Below are positions 6,520 to 16,087 of a stretch of 64,000 nucleotides of DNA, piece after piece. Both the position numbers and the translations under genes were made by a program. The notes beneath the pieces are model-generated. The model made no database searches and was not told the origin of the DNA. It saw only the letters and a list, made by a program, of their open reading frames with translations. The DNA comes from Virgibacillus oceani. GTDB lineage: Bacteria; Bacillota; Bacilli; Bacillales; Amphibacillaceae. Positions within the stretch are counted from its first letter, which is position 1; each line of letters starts with the position of its first letter. The stretch covers positions 36,891-100,890 of the forward strand of contig NZ_BMFR01000012.1 of NCBI RefSeq assembly GCF_014638995.1, in the 5' to 3' direction.

Positions 6520-7692
6520 TTAAATTCGACTTTTATTCATCTTTTTTGTAATAGATTGATTTTCATACATGGAAACCAAAGCAGTTCCAAGTGAAATAAT
6601 TACGAGCAGCCCGCCGACAGTTACATTGTGTTCGATGGAGGCTTGTTCAATGACGGCACCGCCAATTAAGGATCCGATTGCTATTCCTAAATGAAGTGAT
6701 GAGTTATTTAGACTCTGCTGGATGGCAGATGTTTCAGGTGAAGCTTCGATAAGGTAGCTTTGCATGGCTGGAGAAATTGCCCAGCTCATCATTCCCCAAA
6801 TAACAAGTACAAATAAAAATACGGCTAATATAGAAGTTGTATATGGAATTGTAAAAATTGCTACAGCAAATATAACAATAGAACTAAGAATCGTACGTTT
6901 GGTTCCAAAGAGATCTGCAAATGTACCACCGATCCCGCCGCCACTTACTGCTGCAATTCCAAAAATGAGATAGATAATACTGACCCAATTTCCTTCAAGC
7001 CCCAACACTGTTTTTAAATAAGGTGTTAAATAGGCATATAATGTTGTATGCCCTGCAATAAATAAAAATGTTGTTGCTTGGGCGAACAATATTTTGCGGT
7101 CTTTTAAGGTTGCCAGTTGTTTTCCTATTGGAATGGATGGTATTGGTTCGACTCTTTCCATTAATAAATACACACCGGCAATCGAGAGGATCGTTAATAC
7201 GGTTATAAGTACAAAGGGAGCCCTCCAGCCAAAAGCGTTTCCAAGGGTTAACCCAATTGGAACACCTAATACGAGTGATGCACTAACACCCATAGACACG
7301 ATGCCAATCGCACGTCCGCGGTATTTGTGATCGACAATGGTTGGAGCTATCGTCAAACATAAAATAATTAGGAGAGCACCACTTAGTGCGGAGATGACAC
7401 GTCCTGCAAAGAGTATGCTGTATGTAGGACTGAAAACCGTAATGATGTTTCCAAGCAAAAATATCAATAAAGAAATTAACGTGAGTTTTTTCCGTTCTAT
7501 ATTTGCAGTTAGAATTAACAGAATTGGGGATGCGATTGCAAATATAAAGGAAAAAATTGTTATTAAAAGCCCAACCTGACCAAGGCTGACATGTAAATCA
7601 ATTGCGATTAAATCTAATAATCCACCTATAATTAATTCAACCATCCCAACTACAAATGAGACAATCATTAAAAAGTATACACGCTTATCCAT
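6520..7692 (-). CDS. MFS exporter, DHA1 (AraJ/YdhP-like) type
   Basis: A 390-residue protein with 12 predicted helices and the DHA1 pattern: an early GMVELIIGGLLDLIA segment in TM1, ERKK after TM2, a loop motif YRGRAIG and the TM5 motif C region GVPIGLTLGNAFGWRAPF. Such proteins export drugs, sugars or amino acids by proton antiport. A second copy, about 70 percent identical by eye and broken by a stop codon, lies at 16-17 kb. No regulator is adjacent on the same strand. The substrate cannot be inferred. The start has an AAAGGCG site 11 bases upstream. Confidence 0.85.
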   Translation of the reverse strand: MDKRVYFLMIVSFVVGMVELIIGGLLDLIAIDLHVSLGQVGLLITIFSFIFAIASPILLILTANIERKKLTLISLLIFLLGNIITVFSPTYSILFAGRVISALSGALLIILCLTIAPTIVDHKYRGRAIGIVSMGVSASLVLGVPIGLTLGNAFGWRAPFVLITVLTILSIAGVYLLMERVEPIPSIPIGKQLATLKDRKILFAQATTFLFIAGHTTLYAYLTPYLKTVLGLEGNWVSIIYLIFGIAAVSGGGIGGTFADLFGTKRTILSSIVIFAVAIFTIPYTTSILAVFLFVLVIWGMMSWAISPAMQSYLIEASPETSAIQQSLNNSSLHLGIAIGSLIGGAVIEQASIEHNVTVGGLLVIISLGTALVSMYENQSITKKMNKSRI

Positions 7693-7937
7693 TCGATGAC
7701 GCCTTTCTTCTTGAAGTTACGAATACAATAGTAAACTCATTTAGATGGAAACACAAGAGGATTGCAAAAAAAGGATGGTGTTCCATTTAACTTGCAAGTA
7801 CATCCCATGATTCAATATTTGTATTTATTGAAATGTTCCTGTTGGTAAATTTTATTGCCTTTTACTACACAGCATCCGTAAAATGCGACGTAAATACTTG
7901 TGGTGATTTTGCATTATTTTGGACGCTCTTTGGTCCC

Positions 7938-8131
7938 GCAGCCCGTATACACTTCGCTTTCCGTGGGCGGCTGATGAGCCTCCTCACGCTGGGTGTTCGT
8001 CGTGTTGCAAGCATTTTCGGTGATGCTGCACTCCTCACAACTCGTAGCTAATTCGGTGGATGTTTTGCTCGTCGCTCCGGGGTCTCACCGATGCCTCATC
8101 TCCCACAGGAGTCTCCGTGTATACGGGCTGC
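7938..8131. repeat. Palindrome-bounded repeat module A
   Basis: The ends GCAGCCCGTATACAC (7938-7952) and GTGTATACGGGCTGC (8117-8131) are perfect 15-base inverted repeats. The interior is GC-rich (CTTTCCGTGGGCGGCTGATGA and similar), a sequence type I associate with interspersed repeats of Bacillaceae. A degenerate left half seems to be present near 60.8 kb. Confidence 0.65.
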
Positions 8132-8242
8132 TAGTAAGTGTATTTATAACGTAATCATGATTTCTTAAAGATATTATAGATACTTTATATTTAATAATTA
8201 CAATCTATGCATGTACCGATATATATTAATTCCACTTCACTA

Positions 8243-8370
8243 GTCCGGCATCGCTGCGGGCGGTGACTCCTGCTCAGAAAAGCACGAGTCCGATGACACC
8301 AAAGAGTGGTTTTCTCGAGGAGGCTGAGGCCGTGCCCTAAGGTGTGCATCCGCCCGCAGCGATCCCGGAC
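8243..8370. repeat. Palindrome-bounded repeat module B
   Basis: GTCCGG-C-ATCGCTGCGGGCGG (8243-8263) pairs with CCGCCCGCAGCGAT-C-CCGGAC (8350-8370): 20 of 21 positions match. The right half and its flank are repeated, inverted, at 63938-64000. Confidence 0.7.
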
Positions 8371-8471
8371 GGCGACCCGAGAATATTACGTCGCATTATA
8401 TGTATTTTATGTACTAACAGCAAACTTTTAAATAGGTTTTTTAAAAAGTATATTGCTATTTTGTGATAATT

Positions 8472-8490
8472 GTTATACTATTAATATAAC
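8472..8490 (+). promoter_or_regulatory. Possible operator or promoter of the GntR operon
   Basis: GTTATA and TATAAC form an inverted repeat spaced by seven bases, about 37 bases before the GntR start; it could be an autoregulatory site overlapping the promoter. Confidence 0.35.
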
Positions 8491-8526
8491 AGTTATTACA
8501 AAAATAAGGAAAGGAAGTGGTTTGAT

Positions 8527-8916
8527 GTGTATATAAATCTGGATTTTGAATCAAACGAACCAATTTATACACAATTAAAACATCAAGTTATTGCCGGTAT
8601 TGCAAGAAAAGAACTTGCGCCGGGTGAAGGGCTCCCATCTGTTCGAGCTATGGCAGCGGACATCGGCATTAACCTTCACACTGTAAATAAAGCATATCAG
8701 CAGCTCAAACAAGAAGGATTTATTTTAATTCACAGGCAAAAAGGTGTGGTGGTAAATCCTGATGGCGTTCCACAGGCCGACGAAAGTCACCGTGCAAGGT
8801 TGGAAAATACGTTACATCCTTTAATTGCAGAATCTGTCTGTCGTGGCATTAGTGAAGAAGAATTTGTGAAGCTTTGCAGTAAACAATTTCAAGAATTTGC
8901 AAAGGAGGAGAAGTAA
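8527..8916 (+). CDS. GntR family (YtrA subfamily) regulator
   Basis: A 129-residue regulator with an N-terminal GntR winged helix (about 8-75; motif LPSVRAMAADIGINLHTVNKAYQQL) and a short C-terminal helical tail of YtrA type rather than a ligand-binding FadR/HutC domain. It starts at GTG with GGAAGTGG upstream; the nearby ATG in another frame stops after three codons. YtrA regulators are normally repressors of an adjacent membrane-protein or ABC operon, and here the next gene follows directly after the stop codon. Confidence 0.85.
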   Translation: MYINLDFESNEPIYTQLKHQVIAGIARKELAPGEGLPSVRAMAADIGINLHTVNKAYQQLKQEGFILIHRQKGVVVNPDGVPQADESHRARLENTLHPLIAESVCRGISEEEFVKLCSKQFQEFAKEEK

Positions 8917-10026
8917 ATGGATTCATTGAATATCCTGCTGCTTATAGCAATTATGATTCCAGTCTTCATTTCACTGATGTTTGTACCATATTTAACTAGG
9001 AAAACGGAAAGCTTTGGAGTAACCATTCCAGAGGAGGTTTATCATTATCCAGAAATAAAGAGTATGCGTAAGCAGTATGTTTTCGTTACGGGTATATTGA
9101 GTACTCTAGTGATGATTGTTTTTTTCCTGCTAGGTTCAATGTTTGAAAATAATGAAGAAATGATGAGCATCTGGTTTGGAATATTGATTGGAGCATACAT
9201 TGTTTGCAGCTTTATCGTTTATTTGGTATTTCATCATAATATGAAAAAAATGAAACATAATGAGGACTGGTCAGAGAAGAAGTCGCAGCTTGTGGTTATT
9301 GATACTGGCTTTCGTAAACAAAAGCTTAACCATTCTAATCTCTGGTTTATTATTCCGTTTTTTGCTGCAATCGCTACAATGGTTATTACGTTCCAAAATT
9401 ATCATCTAATACCTGACAAAATTCCGATGCAATATAACTTAGATGGTGAAGTTACAAATTGGACGGATAAGACATACAAGTCCGTTCTGATGATGCCAAT
9501 TATGCAGGTCTATTTAATTTTGCTGTTTCTTTTTATAAATACAATGATTGCCAAGGCAAAGCAGCAGGTAAGTGCCGAAAACCCTAAAGAATCGATGCGG
9601 AAAAACGTGATTTTTAGAAAAAGATGGTCAGCCTACATTATTATTACTGGAATAGCCATTACACTATTATTTTCTTTTATTCAGCTATCCTTTATTTATC
9701 CTATTAATCAGCAACTGCTGACGATTTTGCCGCTTGTAATTAGTATCGGTATAATTGCTGGTGCTATTGTTTTATCCTTTACAACTGGGCAAGGCGGCAG
9801 CAGGCTGAAGACAAGTGAAGACATAAACGGCAATGTTATTGATCGTGACGATGATCGCTATTGGAAGCTGGGGCAATTTTATTTTAACAAAAACGATCCG
9901 GCATTATTTTTAGAAAAACGCTTTGGAGTTGGCTGGACCATTAATTTTGCTCGTCCATCAGCGTGGATTATGTTTCTGGTTATTATCGGATTGGCGGTTG
10001 GAATCCCTGTACTATTGGGAATATAA
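8917..10026 (+). CDS. DUF1648 domain membrane protein
   Basis: A 369-residue membrane protein with about eight hydrophobic helices in three groups. The central stretch NYHLIPDKIPMQYNLDGEVTNWTDK-like pattern is the DUF1648 signature, and the C-terminal part (DRDDDRYWKLGQFYFNKNDPALFLEKRFGVGWTINF region) matches DUF5808. The ATG directly follows the GntR stop, with the AAAGGAGGAG site inside the regulator gene, so the two form one operon. Family members are poorly understood; a link to cell-envelope stress or SdpI-like immunity has been noted for DUF1648 proteins. Specific function unknown. Confidence 0.75.
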   Translation: MDSLNILLLIAIMIPVFISLMFVPYLTRKTESFGVTIPEEVYHYPEIKSMRKQYVFVTGILSTLVMIVFFLLGSMFENNEEMMSIWFGILIGAYIVCSFIVYLVFHHNMKKMKHNEDWSEKKSQLVVIDTGFRKQKLNHSNLWFIIPFFAAIATMVITFQNYHLIPDKIPMQYNLDGEVTNWTDKTYKSVLMMPIMQVYLILLFLFINTMIAKAKQQVSAENPKESMRKNVIFRKRWSAYIIITGIAITLLFSFIQLSFIYPINQQLLTILPLVISIGIIAGAIVLSFTTGQGGSRLKTSEDINGNVIDRDDDRYWKLGQFYFNKNDPALFLEKRFGVGWTINFARPSAWIMFLVIIGLAVGIPVLLGI

Positions 10027-10098
10027 TCCCATAGCTTACTCTTTTAATTAAATTCATGGCATGCGATAATGGGGAAAATGGCAGATAAGGATGTAATT

Positions 10099-11295
10099 AT
10101 GACGAAAATAATGGAACTGCATGTGAAAACGAGTGAAATAAAAAAATATAAGAACGGATTCCCGTTGATTACAAAAGATGCAATTAAAAGTACAGATGCG
10201 TTAGTTAATGAGGGAGATATCTTTCATTTACTGGACAATAATCGCCAATTTATTGCAAAGGGTTATTATGGTAAGCAAAACAAAGGATTCGGATGGGTAC
10301 TGACAGGTAAAAAGGAAGAGCGGATTGATTTTCGGTTTTTTGCAGGAAGAATAGAAACTGCAGTAAACAAGCGGCAATCGTTATATACTGATCCAAATAC
10401 AAATGCCTTTCGTATTTTTAATGGTGAAGGGGATGGAATTGGCGGGTTAACGATAGATTATTTTGACGGCTTTTATCTGATTAACTGGTATAGTGAAGGA
10501 ATTTATGCGTTCAAGGAATACGTCATACGTTCCTTGGATGTACTAGGTCAATACAAAGGGATATATCAAAAGAAACGATTTAATACGAACGGTCAATATA
10601 TTGATGATGACGATTTTGTAAAAGGTGAGCGTGGAGAGTTTCCTATAATTGTAAAGGAAAATGGGATGAATTATGCTGTTTATTTGAACGACGGTGCCAT
10701 GGTGGGAATCTTTCTAGACCAACGGGATGTCAGAAAGGCTATTCGTGATAAATATGCGAATGGTAGAAACGTGTTAAACACCTTTTCTTATACAGGTGCA
10801 TTCTCAGTAGCTGCAGCAGTTGGCGGCGCAGCAAAGACGACAAGTGTTGATCTGGCCAAACGAAGTAAGGCTAAAACGATTGAGCAATTTAGTGTGAATG
10901 GCATTGACTTTGAACAGCAGGATATCATTGTCATGGATGTGTTTGACTATTTTAAATATGCAAAGCGCAAGAATTTAAAATTTGATTTGGTTATCCTTGA
11001 TCCTCCAAGCTTTGCACGTACGAAAAAGCATACATTCAGTACGTCAAAGGATTATCCGGCTTTGATAAAAGACACAATCGGGATTACAGAGAAAAATGGT
11101 CTGATTGTTGCGTCTACTAACAACGCAGCATTTGGAATGAAAAGGTTTAAAGGTTTTATTAATAAGGCATTCCGTGAAATGAATATACCGTATAAAATAG
11201 TGGAGGAATTTACGTTGCCGGAAGATTTTAAAACGCAGCAAAACTATCCCCAAGGTGACTATTTAAAAGTAGTAATCGTAAGGAAGCAGAAATAG
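10099..11295 (+). CDS. Class I rRNA methyltransferase (RlmI-like)
   Basis: A protein of about 398 residues with the RlmI layout: an N-terminal PUA-like RNA-binding domain (about 5-75), a linker domain, and a C-terminal Rossmann SAM-binding domain with VLNTFSYTGAFSVAAA (motif I) and DLVILDPPSFAR (motif IV). RlmI-type enzymes methylate the C5 of a cytosine in 23S rRNA (C1962 in E. coli). The ATG at 10099 has AAGGATG six bases upstream and gives the family length; a longer frame from 10069 has no good site. It seems to be transcribed separately from the DUF1648 gene. Confidence 0.82.
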   Translation: MTKIMELHVKTSEIKKYKNGFPLITKDAIKSTDALVNEGDIFHLLDNNRQFIAKGYYGKQNKGFGWVLTGKKEERIDFRFFAGRIETAVNKRQSLYTDPNTNAFRIFNGEGDGIGGLTIDYFDGFYLINWYSEGIYAFKEYVIRSLDVLGQYKGIYQKKRFNTNGQYIDDDDFVKGERGEFPIIVKENGMNYAVYLNDGAMVGIFLDQRDVRKAIRDKYANGRNVLNTFSYTGAFSVAAAVGGAAKTTSVDLAKRSKAKTIEQFSVNGIDFEQQDIIVMDVFDYFKYAKRKNLKFDLVILDPPSFARTKKHTFSTSKDYPALIKDTIGITEKNGLIVASTNNAAFGMKRFKGFINKAFREMNIPYKIVEEFTLPEDFKTQQNYPQGDYLKVVIVRKQK

Positions 11296-11404
11296 TTCTA
11301 AAGGCAGGGTCCGTTTTTGGTATTTTACGGAGGCGGGCTTTATCGATATTTTACGTGATTAAACATATACTAGTGGTAAATCATTTTGTTACAGGAGGAT
11401 ATGG

Positions 11405-11803
11405 ATGAATCGTACCGTTGAAAGAATACTAGGTATAATTGGAATAGCCATGGATGTATTAATCGCAATATTTGCGCTGGTTCTGCTGATTGTTGTTACA
11501 AGCAGCATTGATTGGATTATTGATCCTATTTCTACACAATTCGAATTTATAAATAACTTCTTATTTATATTTGCACAATTATTATGGATTCCAATTATTA
11601 GTTCATTGGTTACACTTACGCTTGGTTTAATTGCCGTAGTAAAAGTCAAAACGAACGCCAAATTAGCTGGGTCGTTATTCATTGCTGGTGCAGTAATAAG
11701 TAGCTGGTTCCTGTTTACGATAGGCTCTTTTCAATCTTTATTATATTTAGTTTCAGGTATTATGTGTTTTGTGAAAAAAACGGATAGGGAAGTTCCGCTT
11801 TAA
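11405..11803 (+). CDS. Small membrane protein, DUF4064-like
   Basis: A 132-residue protein with about four helices. The start MNRTVERILGIIGIAMDVLIAI and the glycine-poor hydrophobic layout resemble DUF4064 proteins of Bacilli. The start has a CAGGAGGAT site. It stands alone, convergent to the threonine operon. Function unknown. Confidence 0.6.
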   Translation: MNRTVERILGIIGIAMDVLIAIFALVLLIVVTSSIDWIIDPISTQFEFINNFLFIFAQLLWIPIISSLVTLTLGLIAVVKVKTNAKLAGSLFIAGAVISSWFLFTIGSFQSLLYLVSGIMCFVKKTDREVPL

Positions 11804-11809
11804 GAACTC

Positions 11810-11844
11810 TAAAAGAAAAAACCAGCTGCGGATTATTCCGCGGC
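11810..11844 (-). terminator. Terminator overlapping the thrB stop codon
   Basis: On the minus strand, CCGCGGAATAATCCGCAG-like stem (GCGGA/TCCGC) with TAA in the loop is followed by GGTTTTTTCTTTT. The thrB stop codon thus lies inside the loop. Confidence 0.65.
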
Positions 11845-12735
11845 TAGTTTAATTTGGAGACCGTTTGTATCAACCATCAGTGCCTCTACTTGATAATCAG
11901 GCAGCAATGATTGAATGTGGTTTGCAGTAGTTTCTCCAGTTCCTTTTGGCACAATGGAAATCATTGTTGGACCAGCCCCGCTAATAACGGTACCATATGC
12001 GCCGGCATTTTTAGCAGCCTGTTTAATGAATTGGTAATTCGGTATTAGTTCTGCCCTATAAGGTTCATGAAATAGATCTTGTTCCATCATTCTTCCCGCT
12101 AGCTCGAAATTACCCGATATAAGTGATGCCATGACTAGATTGCTTATCCCGCTAGCCGTGGCCGCTTCTTTACGGGAATAGCTTTTTGGCAGTACTTTCC
12201 TGGCATCTTCTGTTTTTAGTTCGAACGTGGGTATATAGACAACAATATCTAAATTTAATGCTGGTAATTGAAAATAGTCAATCTCATTTTTAGGGGTTTT
12301 AACCGTAATGACAAATCCTCCAAATAAAACGGCAGCTACATTGTCGGGATGTCCTTCTATCTCAGTCCCGAATGCAAGCTTATCCTCAGGAGTTAAGGAA
12401 AGGCAGCATAATTGATTCGCTAGTTCAATTCCAGCTATTACTGCTGAAGCACTGCTGCCGAGTCCGCGAGCCAATGGGATTTCACTATCTATTTTCACCC
12501 TGCATGCCGGTAAAGACTTATTATGCCTATCCGCAAGACGTTTTGCGATTTGATAAATAAAATGATCCTTATAGTCAGTAAATGAAGGCAGTAAATGGGA
12601 GTTATGTTCAAACTCCCATTTATCATTTTCAAACACTTGTAATGTCAGATAACGATTTAAGGCAATTCCAGCTGAATCAAATCCTGGACCGATGTTTGCC
12701 GAGCTTGCGGGAAGTGAAAGTTTAAAACCTACCAT
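11833..12735 (-). CDS. thrB: Homoserine kinase
   Basis: A 300-residue GHMP kinase that phosphorylates L-homoserine with ATP, the fourth step of threonine synthesis from aspartate. The family ATP-binding motif [16 protein letters not shown] (about 88-103) is intact, as are the N-terminal [15 protein letters not shown] motif and a C-terminal [13 protein letters not shown] motif. The ATG overlaps the end of thrC by seven bases (GCATGGTAG), with a GTGGGGG site inside thrC. It is the last gene of hom-thrC-thrB. Confidence 0.95.
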   Translation of the reverse strand: MVGFKLSLPASSANIGPGFDSAGIALNRYLTLQVFENDKWEFEHNSHLLPSFTDYKDHFIYQIAKRLADRHNKSLPACRVKIDSEIPLARGLGSSASAVIAGIELANQLCCLSLTPEDKLAFGTEIEGHPDNVAAVLFGGFVITVKTPKNEIDYFQLPALNLDIVVYIPTFELKTEDARKVLPKSYSRKEAATASGISNLVMASLISGNFELAGRMMEQDLFHEPYRAELIPNYQFIKQAAKNAGAYGTVISGAGPTMISIVPKGTGETTANHIQSLLPDYQVEALMVDTNGLQIKLAAE

Positions 12736-13793
12736 GCCCCCACCACATCTTCTATATAGGCGGTCACAGCATCTAAGTCATTTGGGAGAGAGACAGGTTC
12801 AGTATTTAATTGCTCAATCGCTGTCTGTGGGTCTTTTAAGCCATTTCCGGTTAACACAGCTACAATCCTGCTTCCAGGCTTAATATCTCCGTTCGCACAT
12901 TGCTGAATGACACCCGCAATCGAAGCACAGGATCCCGGTTCAGCAAAAATACCTTCTTTTCGTGCTAATAGTTTAAATGCATGCACAATTTCCTTATCTG
13001 TAACAGCACCAATCTTTCCACTTGATTCGTCTCTTGCATTTACTGCAAGATTCCAGCTTGCTGGATTACCGATTCGAATGGCAGTTGCAATTGTTTCTGG
13101 GTCTGTAATTACTTTGTTTTGGACAATGGCTGACGCTCCTTCAGCTTCAAATCCAAACATTTTCGGCAGTCCTGTTTGCTTTTTGTCGTGGAATTCCTTA
13201 AAGCCCTTCCAATAGGCGCTAATGTTTCCGGCGTTGCCCACTGGTATTGCAAGGACTTCTGGGGCAGCACCAAGCTGTTCGCAAATCTCGAATGCAGCTG
13301 TCTTTTGCCCTTCTAGTCGATATGGATTTACCGAATTGACAAGTGTAACAGGTGCATTTTCATTTACATGTTTCACCATTTTCAGTGCATCATCGAAATT
13401 TCCATCAATTTCGACAATCTCTGCTCCATACATCATTGCTTGTGCAAGCTTGCCTAATGCTACTTTTCCCTTTGGAATGACAATAACCGCACTCATTCCA
13501 GCTTTTGCGGCATACGCGGCGGCTGATGCTGATGTATTTCCAGTTGAAGCACAAATGACAGATGTACTTCCATCTTCGGCTGCTTTGGCAACAGCCATCA
13601 CCATTCCTCTATCTTTAAATGAACCAGTTGGGTTGGCACCTTCCACTTTGCCGTATAGATCCACACCTAATTGGCTTGATAGATGTGGAAAATGAATAAG
13701 TGGTGTATTCCCTTCTTTAAGCGTAAGGGCAGGAGTTTTATCTGTTACAGGTAAAAAATCCTGATATTGCTTTAGCAGTCCTGGCCAATTCAT
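12729..13793 (-). CDS. thrC: Threonine synthase
   Basis: A 354-residue PLP enzyme that converts O-phosphohomoserine to threonine. The PLP lysine is Lys60 in [11 protein letters not shown], and the glycine-rich phosphate loop [13 protein letters not shown] is present. The length matches the short Bacillus-type enzyme. Its ATG overlaps the hom stop (GGAATGA), with a GGAGATG region upstream, so the operon is probably translationally coupled. Confidence 0.95.
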   Translation of the reverse strand: MNWPGLLKQYQDFLPVTDKTPALTLKEGNTPLIHFPHLSSQLGVDLYGKVEGANPTGSFKDRGMVMAVAKAAEDGSTSVICASTGNTSASAAAYAAKAGMSAVIVIPKGKVALGKLAQAMMYGAEIVEIDGNFDDALKMVKHVNENAPVTLVNSVNPYRLEGQKTAAFEICEQLGAAPEVLAIPVGNAGNISAYWKGFKEFHDKKQTGLPKMFGFEAEGASAIVQNKVITDPETIATAIRIGNPASWNLAVNARDESSGKIGAVTDKEIVHAFKLLARKEGIFAEPGSCASIAGVIQQCANGDIKPGSRIVAVLTGNGLKDPQTAIEQLNTEPVSLPNDLDAVTAYIEDVVGAW

Positions 13794-15091
13794 TCCTCAA
13801 CATCTCCTTCTACTCGATAAGAGCTATGTATACTTTCCACAACATTTAGTCTTTCCAGCTCAAACATAGCCTTTTCAAATTTCTCAAGCGATGTTCTATG
13901 TGTAACAAAGATGATTTCAGCTAGATTACTTTTACTGCTTGGTATTTGCAGAACTCTTTCGAAGCTTATATCCATTTCGTTGAAAAGATGTGAAATGGCA
14001 GATAACGCACCGGCCTCATCTCTGACATCCAGTCGTAAATAATGCTGGCTAAAACGCTGATCTGGAGGTGTTATTACACTTTTAAAGCGCGGTTTAATAA
14101 ATTGTCTTCCATTAACACCTAATCGCATGTTTTTGATAACGTTGATGACATCTGACATTACGGCTGTTGCTGTTGGCAAGCTCCCTGCACCCGGTCCGTA
14201 AAACATTGTTTCTCCTACTGCTTCCCCGTTTACATAAACAGCATTGTATTCATTTTTTACGGCAGCTAATGGGTGTTCATTTGATAGAAATGTTGGTTGG
14301 ACACTAACCTCAACATTTTGATTATGACAATTGGCAAAACCAATTAATTTCATTGTATATCCAAGTTGTTTTCCATATTGCAAATCACTTAATGTGAGGT
14401 TAGATATGCCATTAACCTCCACATCCTCCAATTCAATATCCGTTGAAAAGGCAAGTCTTGAAAGTATCGCCATTTTTCTTGCGGCGTCTAATCCCTCTAC
14501 GTCTGCAGTTGGATCGGCTTCTGCAAAACCAAGCTCCTGTGCTTTTTTGAGTGCATCCTCATAGGTTGTGCCTTCTTCGTTCATTTTTGTAAGTATATAA
14601 TTTGTTGTACCATTTACAATTCCCATTACCTGATGAATACGATCTGATACAAGCCCGTCTGAAAGCCCGCGCAAAATAGGAATACCTCCAGCAACACTTG
14701 CCTCATAAAATAAATCACACTGGTTTCTGCTTGCAGCGTCCTCAAGCTCTGGTCCATACAATGCTATTAAATCTTTATTCGCAGTTATCACATGTTTCTT
14801 TGCTTGAAATGCTTCTAATATATAATGTCGTGCTTGCTCCGTTCCACCCATCACTTCAACGATGACATCGATTTCCGGGTTTTTTAAAACTTCATCCGGG
14901 TCAGTGGTGAGAAGGGTCTGGTCTAGTTGAACATTACGTATCTTCTCCGGATCGCGGATTAACACACGTTTAATGTTTACATCGCATCCTACTTGATGAA
15001 CGAGTTCTTTCCGATGGTTCTCGATGAGTTTAATAACCCCGGAACCGACTACACCTAAACCTAATAATCCTATTGATACATCGTTTTTCAC
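13790..15091 (-). CDS. hom: Homoserine dehydrogenase
   Basis: A 433-residue enzyme reducing aspartate semialdehyde to homoserine with NAD(P)H. It has an N-terminal Rossmann motif GLGVVGSGV (11-19), the catalytic domain with [14 protein letters not shown] and [11 protein letters not shown], and a C-terminal ACT domain (about 350-430), usual for threonine feedback control in Gram-positive bacteria. It starts with GTG after a GAGGTGGGAAT site and is the first gene of the threonine operon. I looked for a T-box or other riboswitch in the roughly 130 bases upstream and saw none. Confidence 0.95.
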   Translation of the reverse strand: MKNDVSIGLLGLGVVGSGVIKLIENHRKELVHQVGCDVNIKRVLIRDPEKIRNVQLDQTLLTTDPDEVLKNPEIDVIVEVMGGTEQARHYILEAFQAKKHVITANKDLIALYGPELEDAASRNQCDLFYEASVAGGIPILRGLSDGLVSDRIHQVMGIVNGTTNYILTKMNEEGTTYEDALKKAQELGFAEADPTADVEGLDAARKMAILSRLAFSTDIELEDVEVNGISNLTLSDLQYGKQLGYTMKLIGFANCHNQNVEVSVQPTFLSNEHPLAAVKNEYNAVYVNGEAVGETMFYGPGAGSLPTATAVMSDVINVIKNMRLGVNGRQFIKPRFKSVITPPDQRFSQHYLRLDVRDEAGALSAISHLFNEMDISFERVLQIPSSKSNLAEIIFVTHRTSLEKFEKAMFELERLNVVESIHSSYRVEGDVEE

Positions 15092-15302
15092 ATTCCCACC
15101 TCATTGTCCGTTTTAAATATACATTTGTATTCTGTTAATAGACATTATAAACACGAAAAGTGAATAATAACAATAGGTTTGGAAGTAATTTTTAGATTTA
15201 TTTAATGTAAGGGTTTGCAAATTGGGAGATAAATTGAGTTATGGAACCCTTTTCCAATTAAGACGTATTTATTTTCATATAGTATTAATTGGAGGTGGGA
15301 AA

Positions 15303-15449
15303 ATGAATCGTGATGGGGGAGGTCTTGCGTTTGTAGGGTGTTTAATTTTGGGATCGGGGATTGGTATGCTGTTTGACAATACGGCTGCGGGATCAACGAT
15401 TGGACTTGGAGTAGGTTTTTTAGCTTTGGCTTTTTTCAATAAAAGGTAA
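15303..15449 (+). CDS. Small glycine-rich membrane protein
   Basis: A 48-residue protein with two hydrophobic segments containing small-residue motifs (GSGIGMLFDN and GLGVGFLALAFF). The ATG at 15303 follows a strong GGAGGTGGGAAA site; the longer frame from 15222 has none and no protein-like sequence. Two-TM miniproteins of this type are common in Bacillaceae; function unknown. Confidence 0.6.
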   Translation: MNRDGGGLAFVGCLILGSGIGMLFDNTAAGSTIGLGVGFLALAFFNKR

Positions 15450-15519
15450 TGATGCGACACTAATTGAACGATTGTCCCATAAGAAAAGATAAATAAAAGG
15501 GTGAGAGGAGAAACCTAGA

Positions 15520-15936
15520 ATGAAATATAAAAATACTGTTGAAGGTATCGAATCCAGCCAGCTTCAAGGATTCTTCGCGGGCTGGCCAAATCCACCTTCA
15601 CCGGAAATACATTTACAGCTGTTAAAGCAAAGTACCAAGCGAATTATTGCTATAGAGGAGTCTAGCAATCAAGTAGTTGGTTTCATAACTGCTATTAGTG
15701 ATACTATATTGTCCGCGTATATTCCGTTTCTGGAAGTGCTGCCATCGTATCAAAATAAAGGCATTGGAAAGCGGCTTGTTAGAATGATGCTGGATGAATT
15801 GGATGGTATTTATATGATTGACCTGATGTGTGATAAGGAGCTGCAGCCTTATTATCAGCACTTTGGCATGATTAAGGCAAATGGAATGATCGTGCGTAAT
15901 TATAGTGCGCAGGCGGGGAAACAGGAACTTAAATGA
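15520..15936 (+). CDS. GNAT family N-acetyltransferase
   Basis: A 138-residue GNAT protein. The acetyl-CoA binding loop is YQNKGIGKRLV (about 87-97), followed by a helix and the typical GNAT strand YMIDLMCDKELQPYYQHFGM. The N-terminal half has a beta-hairpin ending VVGFITAISD. The substrate is unknown. It has a GAGAGGAGAAA site and its own gene neighbourhood. Confidence 0.82.
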   Translation: MKYKNTVEGIESSQLQGFFAGWPNPPSPEIHLQLLKQSTKRIIAIEESSNQVVGFITAISDTILSAYIPFLEVLPSYQNKGIGKRLVRMMLDELDGIYMIDLMCDKELQPYYQHFGMIKANGMIVRNYSAQAGKQELK

Positions 15937-16059
15937 ATTGTTGATGTATGAACTAAAATAAATTTATATCGATCTGAAATTTGATAAATCTACTGAATAT
16001 AAATCATATCAGCCTGAATCTAATATTCTACCAATTATTTAAGGTAACCGTACACTTTA

Positions 16060-16087
16060 AAAGACACGAGCTCATACTCGTGTCTTT
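16060..16087 (-). terminator. Hairpin overlapping the end of the MFS pseudogene
   Basis: AAAGACACGAG and CTCGTGTCTTT form an 11-bp stem; the MFS stop codon lies at the loop. The T run on the minus strand is short. Confidence 0.55.

Larger units (their letters stand above)
7884..8395. repeat. Composite repeat region with inverted ends
   Basis: This GC-rich, gene-free island in AT-rich surroundings is bounded by TGCGACGTAA (7884-7893) and its reverse complement TTACGTCGCA (8386-8395). Inside are two separate palindrome-bounded modules, one at 7938-8131 and one at 8243-8370. The last 63 bases of the region recur in inverted orientation at the right end of the window. I see no coding frame; a 72-codon open frame crossing 7833-8051 has no ribosome binding site and lies mostly inside the repeat. 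It may be a MITE-like or other non-autonomous interspersed repeat. Confidence 0.7.

Noticed and set aside
7833..8051. 72-codon frame in the repeat region
   Set aside because: No ribosome binding site and most of it lies within the palindromic repeat module.
13222..13695. 157-codon plus-strand frame opposite thrC
   Set aside because: It is antisense to a strongly supported gene with intact catalytic motifs; composition is that of a shadow frame.
15092..15200. Possible T-box or riboswitch before hom
   Set aside because: The region is short and AT-rich, with no T-box core, specifier loop or terminator seen.
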